A DNA stretch of 64,000 nucleotides from Bacteroidota bacterium (lineage in GTDB: Bacteria > Bacteroidota > Bacteroidia > Flavobacteriales > Flavobacteriaceae): NCBI GenBank assembly GCA_023386585.1, contig JAEWJM010000019.1:62001-126000 (forward strand), written 5' to 3'. This document shows, piece by piece, positions 51,809-61,472 of the stretch (positions are counted from its first letter, which is position 1; each line of letters opens with the position of its first letter). A program made the position numbers and the translations under genes. The notes beneath the pieces are model-generated. The model ran no database searches and had not been told where the DNA came from. It saw only the letters and a program-made list of their open reading frames with translations.

Positions 51809-52681
51809 ATGCAAATTGCATCTTCAGAATTGATCCTGAATCCCGACGGAAGTGTTTATCACCTGAACCTGCGGCCGGAAAATATCGCGCACGACATCAT
51901 TTGTGTTGGCGACCAGAATCGGGTGGAAAAAATCACCCAATTTTTTGATTCGATTGAATTTTCAACCCAAAAACGCGAATTCAAGACGCAAACCGGAACC
52001 TACAAAGGGAAAAGAATGACTGTGATGTCAACCGGAATCGGTCCCGACAACATCGACATCGTCATGAATGAACTTGACGCGCTGGTCAATATCGATTTGA
52101 AAACGCGCGTTCCAAAATCCGAATATGTTTCGCTCAACATCATCCGCATCGGCACTTCGGGTTCGTTGCAGGCTGACATTCCGGTGGACAGCTTTGTGTT
52201 GTCGCAATATGGACTCGGAGTTGACAATATGCTTCGCTCCTATCGCATCGATGCCATAACGGAAACAGCGATTGAGGAAGCTTTTGTCGCACACACGAAT
52301 TGGGATATGCGAAAAGGCCTTCCGTACGTCATCAAGTGTAGTGAAAAACTCGAGTCGGTTGTGTCCAGTGAACAAATGCATAAGGGAATTACCGCAACTG
52401 CCGGCGGATTCTACGGTCCGCAAGGCCGTATTTTGCGACTGGACATCCAGGACCGGACCCTGAATAGCAAGATGGATAATTTCAAGTTCGGCGATCTTCG
52501 GATCACAAATCTCGAAATGGAAACCGCGGCAATTTACGGGCTTGCAAAACTTCTCGGACACAACGCACTCTCACTGAACGCGATAATCGCAAATCGTGCA
52601 TCAGGAACTTTCAGCGCTGACCCATACAAAGCGGTTGACGCTTTAATTGCATATACATTAGACAAATTAGCCGCTGAGTGA
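51809..52681 (+). CDS. nucleoside phosphorylase (PNP/UDP family)
   Basis: A 290-aa enzyme of the uridine phosphorylase-like fold. Visible marks: ICVGDQNRVEKI (phosphate loop region), MSTGIGPDNIDIVMNEL, IRIGTSGSLQADIPVDSFV, and NLEMETAAIYGLAKL with the ribose-binding Met-Glu. It probably cleaves a purine or pyrimidine nucleoside with phosphate; specificity cannot be read. The stop overlaps a possible GTG start of the next gene, so the two are coupled. Confidence 0.88.
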   Translation: MQIASSELILNPDGSVYHLNLRPENIAHDIICVGDQNRVEKITQFFDSIEFSTQKREFKTQTGTYKGKRMTVMSTGIGPDNIDIVMNELDALVNIDLKTRVPKSEYVSLNIIRIGTSGSLQADIPVDSFVLSQYGLGVDNMLRSYRIDAITETAIEEAFVAHTNWDMRKGLPYVIKCSEKLESVVSSEQMHKGITATAGGFYGPQGRILRLDIQDRTLNSKMDNFKFGDLRITNLEMETAAIYGLAKLLGHNALSLNAIIANRASGTFSADPYKAVDALIAYTLDKLAAE

Positions 52682-52683
52682 TC

Positions 52684-53535
52684 ATGGAAAAGATAAAGAT
52701 AGCTGGCGTTCCGGAACACTTTAACCAACCGTGGAAGATGGCGATCGATGCTGGCGCATTTTTATCGGAAGGAATCGACCTTGAATGGACGAATGTTCCT
52801 GAAGGAACCGGAAAAATGTGTGAAATGCTACGGAGCGGCCAAGCTGATATTGCGGTTATCCTGACCGAGGGAATTGTACGCGACATTGTCAATGGAAACC
52901 CCAGCCGGATTGTCCAGGAATATGTTTCGAGCCCGCTCTTGTGGGGAATCCACGTTGCCGAAAAATCCAATTACCAAACACTAAGCGACCTGGAAAATAA
53001 AACCGTTGCAATTAGCCGGCCCGGTTCGGGATCGCAACTGATGGCTTATGTGAACGCAAAAAACCAGAATTGGGACACGTCTTCGCTGAAATTCGAGATC
53101 GTAAACACAATCGATGGCGCTGTTGATGCGCTGTCCACGGGAAAGGCAGATTACTTCATGTGGGAACATTTTATGACCAAGCCGCTGGTTGATCGTGCAA
53201 TTTTCAGGCGTGTTGCCGATTGCCCGACGCCATGGCCATGCTTTGTCATTGCCGCACGGAATGAACTGATCGAAAAGCAGGATAACACACTGAAAAAGGT
53301 ATTGCAGATCATCAATAAACAAACAAATTCTTTTAAAAGTTTGCCCGGAATATCTGCTCTGCTCGCGGATGAGTTCCATCAAAAACACGCAGATATCGAG
53401 GAATGGCTGAAAATTACAACATGGTCTCAAAGTCCGCTGCAGGAATCTGTGTTAAACAATGTTCAAAATCAATTGCTTGAATTATCGCTTATTGATAAAA
53501 TGGGTACTTTTGCAGAAATTGCAACAGCATTATAG
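52684..53535 (+). CDS. cytosolic solute-binding-fold protein (NMT1/MqnA-like)
   Basis: A 283-aa protein with the type II periplasmic-binding fold: KIKIAGVPEHFNQPWKMAID, GTGKMCEMLRSGQADIAVIL, LENKTVAISRPGSGSQLMAY and ALSTGKADYFMWEHF. It has no signal peptide or lipobox, and no ABC transporter genes are nearby. Such cytosolic members can be enzymes, as MqnA and MqnD are in the futalosine pathway. The ATG at 52684 is preferred to GTG at 52678. Translational coupling to the nucleoside phosphorylase points to nucleoside-derived chemistry. Confidence 0.78.
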   Translation: MEKIKIAGVPEHFNQPWKMAIDAGAFLSEGIDLEWTNVPEGTGKMCEMLRSGQADIAVILTEGIVRDIVNGNPSRIVQEYVSSPLLWGIHVAEKSNYQTLSDLENKTVAISRPGSGSQLMAYVNAKNQNWDTSSLKFEIVNTIDGAVDALSTGKADYFMWEHFMTKPLVDRAIFRRVADCPTPWPCFVIAARNELIEKQDNTLKKVLQIINKQTNSFKSLPGISALLADEFHQKHADIEEWLKITTWSQSPLQESVLNNVQNQLLELSLIDKMGTFAEIATAL

Positions 53536-53553
53536 CTAAGCGTTTTCGCCCAG

Positions 53554-54486
53554 ATGATAAACCTCAGGGAAATTCCATTTCGCACAATAAAGGAAAGGCT
53601 GCGGGTCAAAAAACCATGGGATTCAATCATCATTTTCCTCCTGAATATCCTGATTGCGATTCCGGTTTTCATAATAATTCACCAAAACATTATCGATCTT
53701 GACTGGTATTTCCAACTTGATCGCATTTTTCTTTTTGTCGCGATAGTTGCAATAATCCAACTGCTACTGAGGCTTTTGCGAAACGTTCTGATATTTTGCA
53801 TTTTTGCCTATATAGCTGCCCTGATCATTGGCAGCATATTGGGAAAGTACGGCTTTGCAGAAGTTGCCGAAGACTACCGATCGCTGGTCTATACAATGGC
53901 CGACAATCCGAATCCGCAGGATATTATTATCGAGAAACTGCTTCCCTTTCCAAATAAAAAGAAAATCCTTGACGCTGTTGAATACGAAAACCCGAAAGTG
54001 CGCAATTTCGCTGTAATGGCAGCGTATAAGAATTTTCGGAACTTTAAAAAGTACGGTGATTATCGAATGATCATTCAATGTTTTGCGGTTTTCAAGGAAG
54101 TTAATGGCCGGTGGAATTACGTCAACGATCCAAAAGGAAAGGATTACATCGCAACAGCCAGCGAATCGCTTATGTACTTTTCCGGTGATTGTGATGACCA
54201 TGCGATTTTAATGGCAGCGTGTATTCGTGCAATCGGCGGAACTCCGCGGCTCATCCATACAACCGGGCACATTTACCCGGAAATGCTGATTGGCAACCGG
54301 CAAGATCTTGAGACGGTGAACTACCTGATCAAGAAAGTCCTTTTTGTTGATCAGAGCAAGGGCAAGGAACTTCATTATCATATTGACGAGCGCGGCCAGG
54401 TATGGCTGAACCTGGATTATACTGCAAAATATCCCGGCGGCCCTTTCATGTCAGAGGAAATTCTTGGCGCCTTAACGCTGAATTGA
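53554..54486 (+). CDS. transglutaminase-like membrane protein
   Basis: A 310-aa protein with two or three N-terminal helices (residues about 23-95) and a soluble transglutaminase/cysteine-protease-like domain. The Cys213 nucleophile lies in YFSGDCDDHAILMAACIRA, the His in TTGHIYPEML, and the Asp in WLNLDYTAKYPGG. Bacterial members act as proteases or amidases; the substrate is unknown. It starts 18 bases after the solute-binding-fold gene, so it may share its transcript. Confidence 0.83.
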   Translation: MINLREIPFRTIKERLRVKKPWDSIIIFLLNILIAIPVFIIIHQNIIDLDWYFQLDRIFLFVAIVAIIQLLLRLLRNVLIFCIFAYIAALIIGSILGKYGFAEVAEDYRSLVYTMADNPNPQDIIIEKLLPFPNKKKILDAVEYENPKVRNFAVMAAYKNFRNFKKYGDYRMIIQCFAVFKEVNGRWNYVNDPKGKDYIATASESLMYFSGDCDDHAILMAACIRAIGGTPRLIHTTGHIYPEMLIGNRQDLETVNYLIKKVLFVDQSKGKELHYHIDERGQVWLNLDYTAKYPGGPFMSEEILGALTLN

Positions 54487-54553
54487 ATTTTAAATCTCGG
54501 AATGGAATTTATGCGCTAAATCGCTATCTTAGCTTTACCAAACACCTGTTTTT

Positions 54554-55138
54554 ATGAAGAAGCTGCTCCTCATTGCGCTCTTTACAACTCAAATCATTTC
54601 AGCGCAGGAAGCCAACGATTCTGTTGCCAGCGAAATCCTGAGCAAGAAAAATGAACTGCGTATAGATCTGCTTTCGCTCATCGGCTCGTCGAAATTGAAC
54701 CTCAGTTATGAGCGTTTTCTGAACAAGGATTTTTCGGTCGGCGTTTCACTGGGGTTGATCAGCAACGAAAAAACGGATGACGATTTCGACAGAGGCTACC
54801 GAAATACGCTACCACGGTATGAAGTCGTCCCTTACGTAAGATACAATCTATCAAAAAGCCAATTGCATTATTATTTTGCCGAAGTTTTTGTTTCTGCCAA
54901 TGGCGGGGACTTTAAGGAAATCGTAAGACGAACTGACGATTCCGGTAACGGTTATTATGTGACCGAAAAGACCAAATACTCCGACTTTGGAGCGGGCGCG
55001 GGATTGGGTTATAAAGCGTACCTGAAGCAGAAATTCCCGATCGAATTTATGGTCGGTTTTGGAAGTAATTTGTTTAACAAAGATAAAAGTCCGGATGTGC
55101 TATCGCGCGTTGGACTAAGCATCGGATATCGTTTTTAA
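54554..55138 (+). CDS. outer-membrane beta-barrel protein
   Basis: A 194-aa secreted protein. Signal peptide MKKLLLIALFTTQIISAQ; the mature part alternates polar and hydrophobic residues in strands (LRIDLLSLIGSSKLNLSYER, ending VGLSIGYRF), with the aromatic C-terminus of outer-membrane barrels. No specific family recognised. The lipoprotein gene begins 3 bases after its stop. Confidence 0.75.
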   Translation: MKKLLLIALFTTQIISAQEANDSVASEILSKKNELRIDLLSLIGSSKLNLSYERFLNKDFSVGVSLGLISNEKTDDDFDRGYRNTLPRYEVVPYVRYNLSKSQLHYYFAEVFVSANGGDFKEIVRRTDDSGNGYYVTEKTKYSDFGAGAGLGYKAYLKQKFPIEFMVGFGSNLFNKDKSPDVLSRVGLSIGYRF

Positions 55139-55141
55139 GCC

Positions 55142-55723
55142 ATGAAAAAACTACTGTTCCTTTTGCCGGTGATTTTGTTGTTCGCAACTGCGTGCGATTC
55201 AAATGACGATGGATTTTACAATACAAAATATATCAATGCAACAGGTCTTGCAACGATTGAGGCCCAACCTTCGTACACGGTTGGCGATGCTCTTTTCGTA
55301 AGTGCAACCATTCCCAATTTGCTGCCTGAGCCCGGGCAAACCAATCCGCTGAATATCAGGGAAACTACCGGAGATGCACCAACGTTTAATTTCTCTTTTC
55401 TGTTGGAAAAGAACACTTCGGAGTCGACTTGGGAGCCAGTCGATCTGACCGGTAACTTTATTGAGGATTTAGGCGATGCTAACGCCGGATCATTTGTAGA
55501 GGGATTTGCCCAATACAATTCGGTAGCAGATGCATACCTTTTCCGCGGTGGAATTGAGCTTTTGCAACCGGGAACTTACCGACTCAGCTTTGGATTCAAC
55601 AGCTCGTCACAAGACAAGGTCGAATTCCTTTCGGACAGCCGCGATAACCACGTTACGCTCAATATCGCATCAAGTATTATCGGACTCGAACCAAACGGAT
55701 TCTACACTTTTACAGTGAATTGA
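55142..55723 (+). CDS. hypothetical lipoprotein
   Basis: A 193-aa lipoprotein with lipobox LLFATAC (Cys18), followed by DSNDDG, an acidic stretch that in Bacteroidota can direct lipoproteins to the cell surface. The mature part is beta-rich, with an Ig-like pattern, but no known domain is apparent. Probably cotranscribed with the beta-barrel gene before it. It ends where the convergent ung gene ends. Confidence 0.75.
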   Translation: MKKLLFLLPVILLFATACDSNDDGFYNTKYINATGLATIEAQPSYTVGDALFVSATIPNLLPEPGQTNPLNIRETTGDAPTFNFSFLLEKNTSESTWEPVDLTGNFIEDLGDANAGSFVEGFAQYNSVADAYLFRGGIELLQPGTYRLSFGFNSSSQDKVEFLSDSRDNHVTLNIASSIIGLEPNGFYTFTVN

Positions 55724-56389
55724 TTACCACTCAATTGGCAAATTTCCGTGTTCCTCCAAATACTGATTTGCTTTTGAAAAATGGCGGTTCCCGAACCACA
55801 GTCCCTGATTCGCGCTGAGTGGCGACGGATGTCCTGATTCCAAAACCAGATGTTTCGATCGGTCAATCTTGCTGCCCTTTTTTTTTGCCGGCCCGCCCCA
55901 AAGCATGAAAACCACATGTTCCTTTTGTTCGGAAACAGTTGAAATGATCGCATCGGTCAACTTTTCCCAACCCTTGCGTTGATGGCTTCCCGCCTCGCCT
56001 TCCCTTACCGTCAGCGTTGCATTTAGCAGCAGCACGCCTTGTTTTGCCCATCGCGTAAGATTTCCTGAAGCGGGGATTTCCCTTCCCAAATCGTTTTCCA
56101 TTTCACGAAAAATATTCCGAAGCGATGGCGGATGCTTAATAAAATCGTTCACCGAAAAGCAAAGTCCGTGCGCCTGGCCCGCGCCGTGATACGGATCCTG
56201 TCCGATGATGACAACGCGTACTCTATCGGACGGACATTCATTTAATGCCGCAAAAACCTGCTCTTTGGGAGGGAAACAATTATTAGATGCATATTCCGTT
56301 TCAACAAACGAAAACAGATCGGCTACATAGGGTTTGCGAAGTTCCGTGTACAACGCAATTTTCCAGGATTGATCGAGGTTTGAAAGCAT
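55724..56389 (-). CDS. ung: uracil-DNA glycosylase
   Basis: A 221-aa base-excision repair enzyme. The water-activating motif is GQDPYHGAGQAHGLCFSV and the DNA-intercalation motif is GHPSPLSANQG. Size and motif order match family 1 Ung. The ATG at 56389 (MLSNLDQSWK) is chosen; the frame from 56431 adds 14 unconserved, Cys-rich residues. It is divergent from mutS2, with 83 bases between the two starts. Confidence 0.95.
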   Translation of the reverse strand: MLSNLDQSWKIALYTELRKPYVADLFSFVETEYASNNCFPPKEQVFAALNECPSDRVRVVIIGQDPYHGAGQAHGLCFSVNDFIKHPPSLRNIFREMENDLGREIPASGNLTRWAKQGVLLLNATLTVREGEAGSHQRKGWEKLTDAIISTVSEQKEHVVFMLWGGPAKKKGSKIDRSKHLVLESGHPSPLSANQGLWFGNRHFSKANQYLEEHGNLPIEW

Positions 56390-56472
56390 TTCACAAAGAT
56401 AACAAACGTGCATTGCGCACGGCTTCCGCACGGCAATTTTAGCTAATTTTGTAGCTGATGAAAGTTAGATAA

Positions 56473-58638
56473 ATGATCAGCATAACTGAGAAAACACTTC
56501 AGGATTTACAATTTCCAACCATACTCGAAACCGTTTCGGAAATTTGCAATACCGATATCGGAAAAGAAAAAGCGATCCACATCACGCCGTTCCGAAACAG
56601 GGAGCAGTTGCTCGATGCACTTCAGATGACATCAGAATATCTTGCGTCGTTCGAAAACAACAACGCGCTTCCCAATCACGGTTTTGACAGCATTTCGAAC
56701 GAAATCAAATTCCTCGCAATTGAAGGTAGCTTTTTGGAACCACCTGCATTTCGAAAGATTGCGGCATTATCCGAAACTGCGAACGCTTTGCTCCAGTTTC
56801 TTAAAAAGTTCAGCGATTATTACCCGAAACTCGCCATATTGGCCTCGGAAGTTGAATATACCAAAGAAATCGTTGCCAGCATTGAACTCGTAATCGACAA
56901 GTTTGGTGAAATCAAGGACGATGCTTCGCCGAAATTGCTTGAGATTCGCAGGGAAATGAACATTGTACGCGCCAAAGTCAACCAAAGCTTCGGAACGGCA
57001 TTGTCGCATTACAATTCGCTTGGCTACCTTGATGACATCCGCGAAAGCGTTGTGCAAAATCGGCGTGTGCTTGCCGTCTTGGCGATGTACCGCCGAAAAG
57101 TAAAAGGATCGATTTTAGGCAGCTCGAAAACCGGCAGCATTGCGTACATAGAACCCGAAGCAACGCTTAAATATTCGCGGGAACTGAATAACCTTGAATA
57201 CGAAGAACGCGAGGAAATTACAAAAATACTGCGGCAGCTGTCAGACCGCATTCGGCCTTTCGTTCCGTTGTTGGAATCCTATCAGGATTTTCTTTCCGAC
57301 ATAGACGTCATTGCTGCAAAAGCGAAATATGCAAGGCGAACCGATAGCATCCTTCCGAATATTACCGACGAAAGACGGCTATTTTTTCGCGAAGCTTACC
57401 ACCCGATCCTGCTGTTGACCAATAAACGAAAGAATGAACCGACCTATCCGCAAACCATCGAGCTTACGGCCGACAATAGGATTATCGTCATATCGGGTCC
57501 GAACGCAGGTGGAAAAACAATTTCGCTAAAGACTGTTGGACTGTTGCAGCTGATGTTGCAATGTGGAATGCTGATTCCGGTCCATGAACGCAGCGAAACG
57601 TTTCTCTTTGATCGAATTTTGACTGATATCGGAGATAATCAAAGCATTGAAAATCATTTGAGTACGTACAGCTACCGGTTGAAGAATATGAATTACTTTC
57701 TTCGAAAATGCAACAGGAATACACTATTCCTGATCGATGAATTCGGGACCGGGTCGGATCCTGAACTCGGTGGCGCACTTGCAGAAATTTTCCTGGAGGA
57801 ATTCTATCATCGGGAAGCATTCGGCATCATAACTACGCACTATTCAAATTTGAAAATGCTTGCCAACGAATTGCCCAACGCAACGAATGCTAATATGTTG
57901 TTTGATGAAAAAACGCTGGAGCCGATGTACAAGCTGGTCCTTGGCCAGGCCGGAAGTTCCTTTACGTTTGAAGTGGCACAGAAAAACGGCATTCCGTTCG
58001 GCTTGATAAACCGCGCTAAAAAGAAGATTGAAGGCGGAAAAGTTCGTTTTGATAAAACGATTGCCACTTTACAAAAAGAGCGTTCAAAACTTGAAAAGAC
58101 TTCGCATTCTCTAAAAGAGGAAGAAACCAGGGCGCGCGAAGAAAGCAAAAAGTTGGAAGATACCAACCAAAAGATCAGGCAGAAACTCGAAAGCTATCAG
58201 GAACTCTTCGATGCCAATCAAAAGCTGATCTATACGGGGCAAAAAATTGAGGATCTAGCTTCGCGCTATTTCAACAACAAGAACAAAAAAGAACTGATTG
58301 GCGAATTTTTGAAGTTCGTGGAGATCGAAAATTCGAAAAGGAAAAAAGCCACTGCGACCGAACAGAAAGTCCGCGAAACACAAAAAAAGGAAGCGATAAA
58401 GGAAATCGCTGCCGAAGTCGAGGTTATCCGAAAGGAAAAGAAGGAGAAAAAAGCGAAGGCAGTCGCGATAGAAAAACCAAAGCCCGTTTTAAAAGTCGGT
58501 GACCGCGTTCGGATGAGTGATGGAAAAGCAGTTGGCAGCATCGACAGCATTGAGAAAAACAAAGCAGTTGTAAATTACGGTATTTTCACTTCAAAGGTCA
58601 GCCTTGATGCACTTGAACTAGTAGAAGCAGCGAAATAA
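56473..58638 (+). CDS. mutS2: MutS2-type ATPase lacking the Smr domain
   Basis: A 721-aa ABC-type MutS homologue. Walker A GPNAGGKT is at residues 342-349, Walker B LFLIDEFGTGSDP near 418, and the dimer-interface STYSYRLKNM nearby. A long coiled coil (about 520-650, with ERSKLEKTSHSLKEEETRAR) and a KOW-like end (VGDRVRMSDGKAVGSIDSIE) follow. Classical MutS2 is about 780 aa and ends in an Smr nuclease domain; here the chain stops before it. Known MutS2 roles are suppressing recombination and rescuing collided ribosomes. The next gene overlaps its stop. Confidence 0.92.
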   Translation: MISITEKTLQDLQFPTILETVSEICNTDIGKEKAIHITPFRNREQLLDALQMTSEYLASFENNNALPNHGFDSISNEIKFLAIEGSFLEPPAFRKIAALSETANALLQFLKKFSDYYPKLAILASEVEYTKEIVASIELVIDKFGEIKDDASPKLLEIRREMNIVRAKVNQSFGTALSHYNSLGYLDDIRESVVQNRRVLAVLAMYRRKVKGSILGSSKTGSIAYIEPEATLKYSRELNNLEYEEREEITKILRQLSDRIRPFVPLLESYQDFLSDIDVIAAKAKYARRTDSILPNITDERRLFFREAYHPILLLTNKRKNEPTYPQTIELTADNRIIVISGPNAGGKTISLKTVGLLQLMLQCGMLIPVHERSETFLFDRILTDIGDNQSIENHLSTYSYRLKNMNYFLRKCNRNTLFLIDEFGTGSDPELGGALAEIFLEEFYHREAFGIITTHYSNLKMLANELPNATNANMLFDEKTLEPMYKLVLGQAGSSFTFEVAQKNGIPFGLINRAKKKIEGGKVRFDKTIATLQKERSKLEKTSHSLKEEETRAREESKKLEDTNQKIRQKLESYQELFDANQKLIYTGQKIEDLASRYFNNKNKKELIGEFLKFVEIENSKRKKATATEQKVRETQKKEAIKEIAAEVEVIRKEKKEKKAKAVAIEKPKPVLKVGDRVRMSDGKAVGSIDSIEKNKAVVNYGIFTSKVSLDALELVEAAK

Positions 58639-59051
58639 TGGTACAAAATCTCCCGCCTGGAAAGAAAATAGTGTTGTTTGACGGCGTGTGCAACTTGTGC
58701 GACAATGTCGTACAGTATATTATCCGACACGACAAAAATGATATCTTCCGATTCACCGCGCTTCAATCTGAAATTGGACGGCAGATCATCAGTCACGTCG
58801 GCTATGATGTTTCACAAGGCGAAAGCGTCATCGTTTACGATCCGGGGGTCGCATATTACATTAAAGCCGCTGCAGCGATTGAAATCGGCAAGCATCTGGG
58901 GACTTTTAACCGGATGACGTGGTTCAGGCTGGTTCCGGTTCCGCTAAGAAATATCGTTTACGATTTTGTCGCCAGAAACCGCTATCGTTGGTTTGGCAAG
59001 AAAGAATCCTGCATGATGCCAACGCCGGAGTTAAAAAAGAAATTCCTCTAA
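58638..59051 (+). CDS. DCC-family thiol-disulfide oxidoreductase (DUF393)
   Basis: A 137-aa protein with the DxVCNLC motif (LFDGVCNLCDNVVQYIIRHD) that names the DCC family, a thioredoxin-like fold with two Cys. Also FTALQSEIG and NRYRWFGKKESC are typical. The exact redox partner is unknown. Its ATG overlaps the mutS2 stop by one base, and its end overlaps the convergent symporter gene by 4 bases. Confidence 0.88.
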   Translation: MVQNLPPGKKIVLFDGVCNLCDNVVQYIIRHDKNDIFRFTALQSEIGRQIISHVGYDVSQGESVIVYDPGVAYYIKAAAAIEIGKHLGTFNRMTWFRLVPVPLRNIVYDFVARNRYRWFGKKESCMMPTPELKKKFL

Positions 59052-60316
59052 TCTTCGCCGGCCTTATTTTCCCATTTTCCCATTACTGAAGTTGCGATTG
59101 CATTTCCAAGCACGTTCGTCGCGCTTCGGAACATGTCGCAAAAATGGTCTATTGGCAGTATAAGCGCAATGCCTTCAATCGGAATTTTAAACATTCCGCA
59201 GGTAGCGGCAACCACTACGAGGCTCGCACGGGGAACGCCCGCAATTCCTTTACTGGTGAGCATCAGCACGAGCAGCATCGTCATTTGTGTTCCGATGGAA
59301 AGATCGATTCCGTATGCCTGAGCGATAAATATGCTGGCAAAAGTCATGTACATCATGCTTCCATCGAGGTTGAACGAATAGCCAAGCGGAAGCATAAACG
59401 AAACAATCCGGTCCCGCACACCGAAACGCTCCAGCTCTTCGGTCAGTTTTGGAAAAACGGCTTCGCTGCTGGTCGTGCCAAATGCGATAATTAGCGGACC
59501 AATTATGCGCTTGATCAGAACCGTCATGCGTTTTCCAAGGAACAGGTATCCGATTACAACCAAAACGGTCCAAAGTGAGCCAATTCCGACCAGGAAGGAA
59601 CCGAAATACTTGATGTAGGTCAACAAAAGGTCGCTCAGGTCGCGAACGGCAAACACGGCTGCAATTGCTCCAAAAACTCCGAGCGGCGCGAATTTCATCA
59701 CATAATTTACCATTCGAAGCACAATATGCGATGCCTTGTCCAGTGCGTTAACCACAGGTTTTGCATAGTCGCCAATCGACGCAGCCGCCAATCCGAAAAA
59801 GATTGAAAAAATTACGATTTGCAGGATTTCATTGGTTGCCAGCGCTTCAAAAAGGCTCTTCGGAATGATATGCTCAATAAAATTTTGCGCGGAAAAGGTT
59901 TGCGTTTTTTCAGTCACTTCGGAAGCCGCTGAAAGATCAATGTCCGATAAGTTGAGACCACTACCCGGTTGCAGCATATTTACCCAAAACATTCCAATAA
60001 GCAGCGAAAGGAATGATGCGGTAAAAAACCAAACAAGCGCCTTTCCTCCTATTCTTCCCACGGCACGGATGTCGCCGAGCTTGGCGATTCCGACGACGAG
60101 TGTTGTAAATACAAGCGGTGCGATGATCATCTGCACCAGCCTGATGAAGATTGTTGCCAGAATTTTTACATATCCGCTAAAATTTGCGGCAGTTTCCTGC
60201 GAAAGATTGTTATGAATATAGATTCCGAGTACGGCGCCGAGCAGCATCGCAATAAGAATCTGCACGGTTAGGTTTGATAAAATCGACTTCTTTTCTTGCT
60301 TCGAATGGTCTTCCAT
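59048..60316 (-). CDS. dicarboxylate/amino acid:cation symporter (DAACS family)
   Basis: A 422-aa inner-membrane carrier related to GltP/DctA. The substrate-binding hairpin regions are visible as AFGTTSSEAVFPKLTEEL and LPLGYSFNLDGSMMYMTFAS, plus GIAGVPRASLVVVAATCG. About eight helices. It imports glutamate, aspartate or C4-dicarboxylates with H+ or Na+. It is followed upstream by aroC with a 12-base gap, so the two may be cotranscribed (aroC first). Confidence 0.93.
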   Translation of the reverse strand: MEDHSKQEKKSILSNLTVQILIAMLLGAVLGIYIHNNLSQETAANFSGYVKILATIFIRLVQMIIAPLVFTTLVVGIAKLGDIRAVGRIGGKALVWFFTASFLSLLIGMFWVNMLQPGSGLNLSDIDLSAASEVTEKTQTFSAQNFIEHIIPKSLFEALATNEILQIVIFSIFFGLAAASIGDYAKPVVNALDKASHIVLRMVNYVMKFAPLGVFGAIAAVFAVRDLSDLLLTYIKYFGSFLVGIGSLWTVLVVIGYLFLGKRMTVLIKRIIGPLIIAFGTTSSEAVFPKLTEELERFGVRDRIVSFMLPLGYSFNLDGSMMYMTFASIFIAQAYGIDLSIGTQMTMLLVLMLTSKGIAGVPRASLVVVAATCGMFKIPIEGIALILPIDHFCDMFRSATNVLGNAIATSVMGKWENKAGED

Positions 60317-60328
60317 CGGCGTGTAAAT

Positions 60329-61393
60329 CTATTGTTTGTAAATTTTGTTTATCAAATAAAAATCTGCGAGAACGAGTGCGGCCATGGCTTCTACAATGGG
60401 AACGGCTCGCGGCACCACGCACGGATCGTGTCTGCCTTTGCCTTCAAGTGTGACTTCGTTACCTGTACTATCAATCGACTGCTGGGGTTGCATAATAGTG
60501 GAAACGGGTTTGAATGCAACCCTGAAATAAATGTCCATTCCATTGCTGATTCCGCCTTGGATTCCTCCTGCGAGATTTGTTTTTGTAGTTCCGTCGGGAT
60601 TGTAAAGGTCGTTGTGTTCGGAGCCTTTCATCCGCGCGCCACAAAATCCGCTACCGTATTCAAAACCTTTCACGGCGTTGATCGACAGCATTGCTTTACC
60701 AAGTTCGGCGTGAAGTTTATCGAAAACCGGTTCTCCAAGTCCGACCGGAACATTCTTCACCACACAGGTAACAGTTCCGCCGATCGTATCTCCCGCGCCG
60801 CGAACCTCACGAATCAAATTTTCCATTTTGGTTGCAGTTTCGATATCCGGGCAACGAACCGCATTGGAATCCGTAAGTGAAAAATCGAGATCCTGGTAAG
60901 GCTTGTCAATAAATATGTCACCGACAGATGAAACGAAGCCCTCAATTTTTACGTCGGTAAGGATTTGCCTTGCAATTGCGCCGGCCACAACCCTGACGGC
61001 TGTTTCACGCGCAGAACTTCTTCCGCCGCCGCGATAATCCCTGATTCCATATTTCTGCTGGTAAACCAGATCGGCGTGGCCCGGGCGAAAGGTATTTTTG
61101 AGATGATCGTAATCGGCAGTTTTCTGGTTTTCATTTGTGATAATGAAGCCGATTGGCGTTCCGGTGGAAACTCCATCAAAAATTCCGGAAAGGAATTGCA
61201 CTTCGTCGTTTTCTTTTCGTTGGGTTGTAATTGACGATTGGCCAGGCTTTCGTCGGTTCATTTGCATCGCTATCGCGTCAGGGTCGAGACGGATTCCGGG
61301 CGGACAACCATCGATGATTCCGCCGATCGCCTGCCCGTGCGATTCCCCGAAGGTCGTGAGCCTGAAAATGGTTCCGAAAGTATTGCCAGCCAT
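60329..61393 (-). CDS. aroC: chorismate synthase
   Basis: A 354-aa enzyme that makes chorismate from EPSP with reduced FMN. Signatures are FGESHGQAIGGIIDGCPPGI, RPGHADLVYQQKYGIRDYRG and RSSARETAVRVVAGAIA. The ATG at 61393 (MAGNTFGTIFRLTTFG) gives the usual length; the longer frame to 61600 would include 69 unrelated residues overlapping the divergent lipoprotein gene. Confidence 0.96.
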   Translation of the reverse strand: MAGNTFGTIFRLTTFGESHGQAIGGIIDGCPPGIRLDPDAIAMQMNRRKPGQSSITTQRKENDEVQFLSGIFDGVSTGTPIGFIITNENQKTADYDHLKNTFRPGHADLVYQQKYGIRDYRGGGRSSARETAVRVVAGAIARQILTDVKIEGFVSSVGDIFIDKPYQDLDFSLTDSNAVRCPDIETATKMENLIREVRGAGDTIGGTVTCVVKNVPVGLGEPVFDKLHAELGKAMLSINAVKGFEYGSGFCGARMKGSEHNDLYNPDGTTKTNLAGGIQGGISNGMDIYFRVAFKPVSTIMQPQQSIDSTGNEVTLEGKGRHDPCVVPRAVPIVEAMAALVLADFYLINKIYKQ

Positions 61394-61472
61394 ATATCGA
61401 ATTTGAACAAATGTAAGATTTCTGGTGATATTTTCCGCCCGTCGCCCATTACTTAATGTTTTCCAAAAGCGG

